Assembly: GCA_905182025.1 (NCBI GenBank) | Contig: CAJJAA010000009.1 | Span: forward strand, 62,001-126,000 | Origin: an uncultured OM182 clade bacterium | GTDB lineage: Bacteria; Pseudomonadota; Gammaproteobacteria; Pseudomonadales; Azotimanducaceae | Reading direction: 5' to 3' | DNA: 64,000 nucleotides | Part shown: positions 57,404 to 64,000 of the stretch, one piece after another | Position numbering within the stretch: position 1 is the stretch's first letter | Layout: each line of letters starts with the position of its first letter | Translations under genes and position numbers: made by a program | Notes under the pieces: model-generated | What the model was told of the DNA's origin: nothing | What the model saw: only the letters and a program-made list of their open reading frames with translations | Databases searched by the model: none

Positions 57404-57877
57404 CTAGCTAAATGCAACTCGCTGTATCTCCGCTTCGATATAATCAAAATCAGGCACAGAAATAACCTCATCAAGATACCTTGCTCGAAGTAATTCTGTT
57501 CTTTCTGGTGGCTCACCGGTTTCAAACAATTGATCTTCTGATAAGGGCATAAGCGTCGGCAATGACTGCGCGACAATCGCGATATAGTCAAAATCTCCAC
57601 TTCCACCAATTGCACGTAAAACGACTAAACTGGCAGAGGACACACTCACAAGAGAGAAGCTGGCTTTCTCAATCGTCAACATTTCGAAGGACGCGACGGG
57701 CACCTGCACACCTCGCCAATCCAGAAAACCTAGGAACCAGTCGGGCGTATCCTGAACCCTCTGCAATGGTTCATAGGGAATAATTTCCGCAACAGTGGCA
57801 TTCGGGATGAGAATTTTACTTTTCTGTAAACGCACCAAAAACGTGGGTAGCTCCAAAATCACATCAGCTTCCGACAT
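57404..57877 (-). CDS. chpC: CheW-like adaptor of the Chp system
   Basis: 157 residues, one CheW domain: a substrate for receptor-kinase coupling. FLVRLQKSKILIPNATVAEII, then TPDWFLGFLDWRGVQVPVAS with the conserved turn, and a hydrophobic ending. It starts three bases past the chpA stop. In Pseudomonas a CheW homologue, ChpC, occupies the same place after chpA, which supports the symbol. Role: linking ChpA to additional signal input. Confidence 0.85.
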   Translation of the reverse strand: MSEADVILELPTFLVRLQKSKILIPNATVAEIIPYEPLQRVQDTPDWFLGFLDWRGVQVPVASFEMLTIEKASFSLVSVSSASLVVLRAIGGSGDFDYIAIVAQSLPTLMPLSEDQLFETGEPPERTELLRARYLDEVISVPDFDYIEAEIQRVAFS

Positions 57878-57880
57878 CCA

Positions 57881-60800
57881 TTACTCCTTTTCGGACTCTG
57901 CGATAACCTCGTCGATGGTGCTGATAAGGTTGGCTTCCTGGAAAGGTTTCCCCAGAAATCTATTAACACCAAGCTCAAGCGCTTGTTGCTTATGCTTCTC
58001 GCCGGTGCGAGAGGTGATCATAATAATGGGTAAATTCGCTAAGCGCGGGTCGCGCCGGACTGTACGCAATACTTCAAACCCATCCATTTTAGGCATCTCT
58101 ATATCGAGCAGGACAACATCAGGATAAATATTCTGTAATTGATTAACGGCATCTACACCATCTTTAGCTGTCGTCACTTCCCAACCCTGTCGTTCCATCA
58201 AGCGTGTTGTCACTTTTCGGACCGTAACGGAGTCATCAACGATCATGATCTTTCTTGTTCGTGGCCGTGCAATTTCATTTAGCTCGTCAACTTTCTGCAC
58301 GCCTTCTTCACGAAGGTCTGCTTTGTGTACCAAGGCCATCAGATCCAGTATTACTACAATATTGCCATCGCCCATAATGGTCGCGCCGGCAATACCTCCC
58401 ACTTGACTAAATTGAGGCCCAAGACTCTTTACGACAACTTCACGGCTACCAATCACTCGGTCGACTTGCAGTGCAACAGCACTCTCTGCATTGCTCGCCA
58501 GAATGACGGGTAAAGGTGATACTTGGCCGGTTAAGTCAGGGTCATCCGACTTTTCAAGCATCTTGCCCAAATAAGCCAAGCGATAAGGTTGGCCTGCATA
58601 CTCATAAAGTGGCGCTTCCGGCTGATAGTAGGCCTCGAGCTCATAAGGACTAACCCGAACCATCCCTTCAATTGAATTGAGTGGGATTGCATAGGTCTCT
58701 TCTCGCACAACAACCAACAGCGCGCGGTTGATTGAAACCGTAAACGGTATGCGAATCGCAAACTCAGTGCCAAGCCCCAGGGTTGAATCAATGGACACTG
58801 AACCACCCAACTGTTTGATTTCGCTGGCAACCACATCCATACCAACGCCACGTCCTGATATCTGGGTTACCTTTTCTGCTGTACTGAAGCCGGCATGCAT
58901 AATAAATTGCATGATCTCATGGTCTGAAATCTCGTCATCAGCACTGATAACACCGCGTTCGATCGCTTTTCTCTTAACAGCATCGACATTGATTCCGCCG
59001 CCGTCATCACTCACATTCAAAACAAGATATCCGCTTTCACGGGAAAGTCTTAGGCTAATTTTCCCCGTCTCCGGCTTATTAGCCGCTAAGCGTTTGTCAC
59101 TGGACTCGATGCCGTGGTCTACAGCATTTCTTAGCATATGCTCCAGTGGCGCGACAATTTTCTCCAGCACGTTCCGATCTAATTCGCCTTCCACGTTGAA
59201 CGCATCGAACTTAACTGATTTTCCTACCTCGGCACTGATCTGCCTAACAATTCTTCTCAAACGCGGGATCAATCGGGCAATCGGCACCATGCGCGTGCGT
59301 GTTAAGCCCTCTTGAATCTCAGTGCCAATTCTTGCCTGTTGATGCAGTAAAGATTCCACATCCCGGCTCTTGTTTCTCAGAGTGTCTTTTAAGTCGAGCA
59401 TATCCGAGGAACCTTCATTAAGCGTTCGGGATATTTCCTGCAACATCGTGTAACGATCCATTTCCAAATCGTCAAAATTCGACTTACCCGTGTGCTCTGT
59501 ATTATGGAACACTGTTTCTCTCGACTCAGCTTCAATCTCTAGTCGGCGAACGTCCGCACGGATTCGATTAATCGTGTCTTCCATTTCCTGCAGCGATTCA
59601 CCAAAATCACGAATCTGTTGTTCCACTCGGCCACGGGTAATATTGGATTCGCCGGATAGATCAATAAGCTCTTCGAGCAACTCAGAGGATACACGCACCA
59701 TCTCCTGATTTTGATTGGTTGCCGTTTTTTCTGAATCAACCTCCGCAGCCAGAGCAGAATCTGAACTGACTTGTGAAGCGAGTCCTTCGCTTGACTGTTC
59801 TTGCGAGTCTTCCTCTGAAGTCTGAGTTGCAGGCAACGCAGCGGACGCAATCATCGTTGGAGTAGAATCTAAATCGCGTGTCATCGCCGCAAGCTCTTCA
59901 GGTTGCGCGTCCCCTTGAACTAGTTTTCGATATACACCAACACGCCGAGCAATCTCGTCTTGACGCTGATTCACCGTTGCAAAGAAAGCCTCATCCAATG
60001 GCACTGGGTTCTGCTGAACGCTAATGAGGAATGTTTCGAAATTATGCGTGTATTCGCCCAGGCTGTTTAGTCCGGCCAGACGCGCACCTCCTTTCATAGT
60101 ATGCAAGTGGCGCAACAAATTGTCGTAGTATTCTGATGTGTGTGGATTACTTGCCCAGTCTAGAACACACTGGTCAATTGCTTCATTTAGCTCTTCGGCT
60201 TCCTCAATGAATATTGAGAGGATCTCTTCGTCAATTTGATCTTTCGGTAGCTCACTAACAGATGGCTCGATAACCGCTGACTCAGTAACAGATTTCTCGG
60301 TAACCGATAATTCAGTAACCGATAGTTCAGTAACCGATAGTTCAGCCGCAGGTAATTGCTCATCCGAGCTCGCCACCTGAGTTGAATCGATCATCAACTC
60401 CGGCGCGTCGCGCAATCTGAGCGAGGCTAAATCGCCATCACTTACATTGCCATCCGCTATTCGATTATAAATACCGATTCTTCGATTGATCTCGTCCTGC
60501 TGAGCATTTACAAGACCAAAGAACTCACCATTCAACTCGATCGGATTTTGTTGAATGTCTATTAAGAATGTTTCGAAGTTGTGCGTATATTCACCAAGAG
60601 AATTCAAACCCGCTAAACGTGCGCCGCCTTTCATCGTGTGCAAATGACGCAGCAGATTATCTAAGTACGCGCGAGAGTCTGTGTTGTTGCTCCATTCGAG
60701 AATACTCTCATCTATTGCTTCATTAAGCTCTTCAGCTTCTTCCAAGAAAATGCCCAGTACTTCATCGTCTATTTGATCTTTAGGCAGTAATGCTTGGTGA

Positions 60801-63800
60801 TTTGTTTCATCTATCGTTTCATCTATCGTTTCATCAATCGCAGCAAAATCTAACGTATCGAGTTGGCGAATAATTTCCGTCGGTGAGTCGAGCTCTTGGC
60901 TTGCCGCAGTATTGTCAAACATGACCAGAAGACTTTCATGAGCATTAATCAGCAAATTCTCGACATCCGCATTCGGTCTCGCGGTAATTTCCGAATAACA
61001 TCGCAACATACTTGAAGTCAGTGTGATCAACGGTTCCCGTTCAATCGAACGCGCCTGGTCTTCAACATTGCGCAGCTCTTCAACGAGCTGTTCTATTTTT
61101 TTGACGTCCCACTCAGAAATAATATCGGAGAATCTGCCGAGTAGGATAATACCGTCGAACTCAAACGGGGGCAGAGAGTCTTCGACATCCACTTTGGCGC
61201 TGAGCGCCTCGCACTGACTTTGAAATGCCTCGCTTCCCTCAATCTCAAATCTGTATACAGATAGGTTTGTAATAACAAGATCAATCAACTCTGACGCTCG
61301 CGCGACTAAGGCAACGTATTCTTCATCAGCCTGTTTACCACTATTGAAATACTTATTACTCAACGACTCAAGTGGTCCTGCAATATTAGCAATTGCAGCG
61401 ACGTCGGCCATTGCGCCACTACCCTTCAAGGTATGGAAAGCTGCAATAAGACCGCTAGAAATGACTTGAGAGTTATCGAGAAACGCTCTAACCGTAGCCA
61501 TATTTTCAATTGCTTCGCGGAGGAAAATTTCGTCTAGCTCCGAATCATGATCTATGACCTCATCGGTTTGTCCTGCAACCTCGGGCTCAATGGGATCGGA
61601 TGGCGCTTGCACAGCATCGGATTGTTCAATGGAGGTAAACTCAGATGCGTCATCCAACTCGACATCAGCAAGCGTTATTTCTTCTAGGCGCTCTGATTCT
61701 AGGAGCTCTGATGCTCGAAGTTCTGATGCTTGAACGTCTGGTTGTTGAAGATCCCCATCTTCAAATGCCTGCTCTAGAAGTTCTTGTTCTAAGCGCTCTT
61801 GTTCTAAGCGCTCTGGTTCTATCGACTCCAGATCTAGCGAGTCTAGTTGCAGAGAGTCTCGTTTGATAATAGCCGACGCACCCATCTCTTCTGAGCCGAG
61901 ACTGGATTCGACTCTGTCGCTTATCTCAATTGCAGCGTCATCTGGCGTTTCTTCGTCAGGTAGTTGCATCTCGAGCTCGTCAAGCTTGAAATCTGTTGTG
62001 ACATCATCGTCAACCAATGCGTGGTGATCCGTTGTCGACGCTAAATCAGAAGGCGCCTGTTCCTCTGAGAGTTCCGGCTCGGCTGACGCCTCTGAATTCA
62101 TTTCTGTCGGGATAGTCGCTAAACCGATGGCATCTGCCTGTTCAATAAGATGACTGACAAGGAACGTTTCTTGGTGTTGATTTTTAAATGCGTCTATACC
62201 CTCAGGTATCCGTGTAACGACTTCGACAACAAGACGTTGAATTTCAACTGTCGCCGTAACCGAGCTTTCAATAATGCGATTCAATAGGCTTTCGATTGAC
62301 CAAGCCAGCTCACCCACCACAGTCGCACCGACCATGCGACCACTACCTTTGAGCGTGTGAAATGCCCTGCGTATCTCGGTCAAAGCATCTTCATCTGTCA
62401 AATCAGCTTGCCATGTTGGCAGATATTCCGAAATTGTTTCTAACACCTCGTCTACTTCTTCGACAAAGATTTCAACAATCTCATCATCGATCAAATTATC
62501 AACGACTTCTTCAGTAGACGCTAGAATCGTCTTGGCAGGGCTTTCGACAATCGATTCTGAAGACGACGCGACCCCTATAGATTTTGCAACGCTGCCGTCC
62601 GTTTCTGGGACATCTTCAACTAATCCAACAGGCGCAGTGTCGATGTTCACGGTGGCACTTTCGCTATGCTCGCCGCTATCAATATTGAGTTCTGACACAG
62701 CTTCTGGCTCTTGCTCTCGCGCGGACGCTTGCTGAAGTTTTAGGTTCGCCAAGTCAGCGACGTTATAACCCAATTTCGCAATCGCTTCCTCTGCCACGCT
62801 TATCATTTGGAGGTAAGGGTCTTTGGCACTCTCAAGGAATCGCTCTAAATAGTAGTCAATGCTGGTAATCGCATCCGCCAAATCGTCCATCTCTGACAGA
62901 GCTGGCTGTTGCCGATCTCGGATCAGATTTTGTTCAACATATAGTGAGCAGGCCTCGAGCACGGCCCCTGCACGCTGTTGATTAACAATTAGCAGTCCGC
63001 CCGCAAGACTTTTTAACAGGCTTGGCAGACGCTCAAGTTTATCCAAAGAAAAATTATGATTAACAAACTCAATGACGTTATCTTTACATTCCGCTAAACC
63101 ACTGCGCGTTTCTCTCACAACGGCTGCTTGGGCTTCGTCTAAGTCACCAAAGCTATCAGACTCACCTTCATCGTTAGTATCACCAACGACTCGATTCAAA
63201 TTAGACTGAATCTCCAACAATGATCCCGCCATCTCAAGCAACTGCTCTTCTGTAGGCTCGGCGCTTTCGTCTTTCAGCAATCTGATCACAGCTAGCTGAT
63301 GATCAACTCGACTAAGATGCTCCACCAGTCCGACGACTGATAGTGTTCTGGCCACTTGCTCCAGGTCCGGCAGAAGATCGAACAAATCTTGTTGGTTTCT
63401 CGCACTCGAGCTCACATAAATATCGAGCTTATCGGTGATGGCGGCAAACTCTTCGATCAAAATTCGTGAGACAGCAGCTAACGTTTCATCATCAGGACCA
63501 AAATCGGCTACAGGCGATACACTTGACTCTTGCTTCACGTTAAACAGCTTCAGTACCGTAGTTATACGCGCCGTTTTTTTCGATGCACGACTTAGCGCAT
63601 GCAACAGGTCATTAGCAAAGTCATCACTCACAGGCGAGGCAATTGCAGCTTCGTCACCCTCAGCAAGTATTTTGAAAGGACCGTCGATTTGTTTGAGTAA
63701 GCGGGCAGATTTTTTATCTAACTTAACGCCACCGGTGGCTATGCCTTCAACTAGGGCTAATCCAAGTTGGGCCAGATATCCCGCCGGTGAACCGCGACTA

Positions 63801-64000
63801 ATTTTGTCCAGTTTTGCAAAAACCTTACCCATTAAAGTAAGGTTCTCTCTCGGGTTCGCTTTCTTAAGCAAAGCCATTAATGACTGCTGGTATCTCAATC
63901 GCAGTTTTCTGGCGGTTTCCGGTCCGTTTTGATTTTTATAAAATCCGATTGTTTCTGCCGGTGTAGGCGCGGAAAGTAGGTCGAGATTAAACGCTACTGC
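57881..64000 (-). CDS. chpA: ChpA-type hybrid chemotaxis histidine kinase, N-terminus beyond window
   Basis: Over 2,030 codons; the frame stays open through 64000. A CheA-like hub which in relatives governs type IV pilus motility and cAMP. From the N-side: helical domain, Hpt FHTLKGSGRMVG (about 62340), Hpt FHTLKGSGAMAD (about 61420), two near-identical Hpts LHTMKGGARLAGLNS (about 60625 and 60085), dimerisation ELIDLSGESNITRG, HATPase NAVDHGIESSDKR and GRGVGMDVV, CheW domain (about 58700), and receiver with MIVDDS and VVLLDIEMPKMDGFEV. Repetitive acidic linkers join the Hpts. Pseudomonas ChpA is about 2,470 residues with six Hpt, one Spt and one Tpt domain, so several more domains may be off-window or degenerate. 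pilG-pilK should lie beyond. Confidence 0.95.
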   Translation of the reverse strand, partial: AVAFNLDLLSAPTPAETIGFYKNQNGPETARKLRLRYQQSLMALLKKANPRENLTLMGKVFAKLDKISRGSPAGYLAQLGLALVEGIATGGVKLDKKSARLLKQIDGPFKILAEGDEAAIASPVSDDFANDLLHALSRASKKTARITTVLKLFNVKQESSVSPVADFGPDDETLAAVSRILIEEFAAITDKLDIYVSSSARNQQDLFDLLPDLEQVARTLSVVGLVEHLSRVDHQLAVIRLLKDESAEPTEEQLLEMAGSLLEIQSNLNRVVGDTNDEGESDSFGDLDEAQAAVVRETRSGLAECKDNVIEFVNHNFSLDKLERLPSLLKSLAGGLLIVNQQRAGAVLEACSLYVEQNLIRDRQQPALSEMDDLADAITSIDYYLERFLESAKDPYLQMISVAEEAIAKLGYNVADLANLKLQQASAREQEPEAVSELNIDSGEHSESATVNIDTAPVGLVEDVPETDGSVAKSIGVASSSESIVESPAKTILASTEEVVDNLIDDEIVEIFVEEVDEVLETISEYLPTWQADLTDEDALTEIRRAFHTLKGSGRMVGATVVGELAWSIESLLNRIIESSVTATVEIQRLVVEVVTRIPEGIDAFKNQHQETFLVSHLIEQADAIGLATIPTEMNSEASAEPELSEEQAPSDLASTTDHHALVDDDVTTDFKLDELEMQLPDEETPDDAAIEISDRVESSLGSEEMGASAIIKRDSLQLDSLDLESIEPERLEQERLEQELLEQAFEDGDLQQPDVQASELRASELLESERLEEITLADVELDDASEFTSIEQSDAVQAPSDPIEPEVAGQTDEVIDHDSELDEIFLREAIENMATVRAFLDNSQVISSGLIAAFHTLKGSGAMADVAAIANIAGPLESLSNKYFNSGKQADEEYVALVARASELIDLVITNLSVYRFEIEGSEAFQSQCEALSAKVDVEDSLPPFEFDGIILLGRFSDIISEWDVKKIEQLVEELRNVEDQARSIEREPLITLTSSMLRCYSEITARPNADVENLLINAHESLLVMFDNTAASQELDSPTEIIRQLDTLDFAAIDETIDETIDETNHQALLPKDQIDDEVLGIFLEEAEELNEAIDESILEWSNNTDSRAYLDNLLRHLHTMKGGARLAGLNSLGEYTHNFETFLIDIQQNPIELNGEFFGLVNAQQDEINRRIGIYNRIADGNVSDGDLASLRLRDAPELMIDSTQVASSDEQLPAAELSVTELSVTELSVTEKSVTESAVIEPSVSELPKDQIDEEILSIFIEEAEELNEAIDQCVLDWASNPHTSEYYDNLLRHLHTMKGGARLAGLNSLGEYTHNFETFLISVQQNPVPLDEAFFATVNQRQDEIARRVGVYRKLVQGDAQPEELAAMTRDLDSTPTMIASAALPATQTSEEDSQEQSSEGLASQVSSDSALAAEVDSEKTATNQNQEMVRVSSELLEELIDLSGESNITRGRVEQQIRDFGESLQEMEDTINRIRADVRRLEIEAESRETVFHNTEHTGKSNFDDLEMDRYTMLQEISRTLNEGSSDMLDLKDTLRNKSRDVESLLHQQARIGTEIQEGLTRTRMVPIARLIPRLRRIVRQISAEVGKSVKFDAFNVEGELDRNVLEKIVAPLEHMLRNAVDHGIESSDKRLAANKPETGKISLRLSRESGYLVLNVSDDGGGINVDAVKRKAIERGVISADDEISDHEIMQFIMHAGFSTAEKVTQISGRGVGMDVVASEIKQLGGSVSIDSTLGLGTEFAIRIPFTVSINRALLVVVREETYAIPLNSIEGMVRVSPYELEAYYQPEAPLYEYAGQPYRLAYLGKMLEKSDDPDLTGQVSPLPVILASNAESAVALQVDRVIGSREVVVKSLGPQFSQVGGIAGATIMGDGNIVVILDLMALVHKADLREEGVQKVDELNEIARPRTRKIMIVDDSVTVRKVTTRLMERQGWEVTTAKDGVDAVNQLQNIYPDVVLLDIEMPKMDGFEVLRTVRRDPRLANLPIIMITSRTGEKHKQQALELGVNRFLGKPFQEANLISTIDEVIAESEKE
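60250..60352. repeat. 15-bp tandem repeat in chpA encoding S-V-T-E-L units
   Basis: GATAGTTCAGTAACC and close variants run in tandem, giving TELSVTELSVTELSVTEKSV in the linker before the fourth visible Hpt. The unit is a multiple of three so length changes keep frame. Confidence 0.9.
60803..60840. repeat. 12-bp tandem repeat in chpA encoding DETI units
   Basis: TTTCATCTATCG repeats three times with a last base change, encoding ETIDETIDETNH between two Hpt domains. Confidence 0.9.
61678..61852. repeat. Degenerate Leu/Glu repeat tract in chpA
   Basis: AAGCGCTCTTGTTCT-like 15-bp units and GCTCTGATTCT-like units encode stretches such as ERLEQERLEQELLEQ and ASELRASELLESERLEE. Probably a helical acidic linker. 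Confidence 0.85.

Noticed and set aside
58728-59315. 195-codon plus-strand frame opposite chpA
   Set aside because: Ser/Thr/Pro-rich antisense of a conserved kinase core; typical shadow frame.
60250-61852. Direct repeats considered as a CRISPR array
   Set aside because: They lie within an open reading frame, have no spacers of regular length, and no cas gene is near.

Overview
This window is a compact chromosomal stretch from a gammaproteobacterium, probably free-living and perhaps marine. The assignment rests on gene order: waaF-waaC-waaG-waaP beside ilvE and glnE, lgt/ptsP/rppH together, zapA-6S RNA-ygfA facing ygfB-pepP-ubiH-gcvTH, and chpA-chpC next to rsmE. These blocks match Pseudomonas or E. 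coli arrangements. The genus cannot be read from the sequence. I found no phage, insertion sequence, CRISPR array, rRNA or tRNA. Non-ATG starts (TTG, GTG) are common.

Layout. 1-14 kb holds envelope genes: a partial Kdo transferase (waaA), an FAD oxidoreductase/aldo-keto reductase pair of unknown role, hldE, a lipid A acyltransferase, and a long minus-strand LPS core cluster with a GT4 glycosyltransferase, a tandem-kinase protein, waaP, a double-length WaaG-WaaG fusion, waaC and waaF. 14-25.5 kb holds ilvE, glnE and a GspE/PulE ATPase on the minus strand, then argE-argA-ilvD, then hemE. 25.6-35.4 kb holds a class III adenylate cyclase, fabV, lgt, an NRDE protein, ptsP, rppH, a HAD phosphatase and an imelysin-family lipoprotein. 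35.5-45.3 kb holds the glycine cleavage operon with a split P-protein, ubiH, pepP, ygfB, a TIGR02449-like coiled coil, zapA, 6S RNA, ygfA and a 31-residue membrane peptide. 45.5-57.4 kb holds def, ilvA, rpiA, an FAD-linked hydroxyacid oxidase, tkt-pgk-fba, and metK-metF-rsmE. 57.4-64 kb holds chpC and a very large chpA cut by the window edge.

How the genes work together. HldE makes ADP-heptose, which WaaC and WaaF add to Kdo placed by WaaA. The WaaG fusion and the GT4 enzyme extend the outer core, and WaaP plus the tandem kinase probably phosphorylate it. IlvE, IlvD and IlvA belong to branched-chain amino acid synthesis, ArgE and ArgA to arginine. GlnE and PtsP are nitrogen regulators. MetK and MetF serve methyl metabolism with the glycine cleavage system and YgfA feeding one-carbon folates. 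ChpA/ChpC is the chemosensory core that in relatives controls type IV pili.

The most unusual features are the in-frame WaaG-WaaG fusion with both active sites kept, the tandem kinase protein, a 9-bp coding minisatellite at the end of waaC, recently duplicated Hpt domains and repeat-rich linkers in ChpA, and the 31-codon membrane peptide next to the 6S locus. No wholly new multi-gene system is evident.
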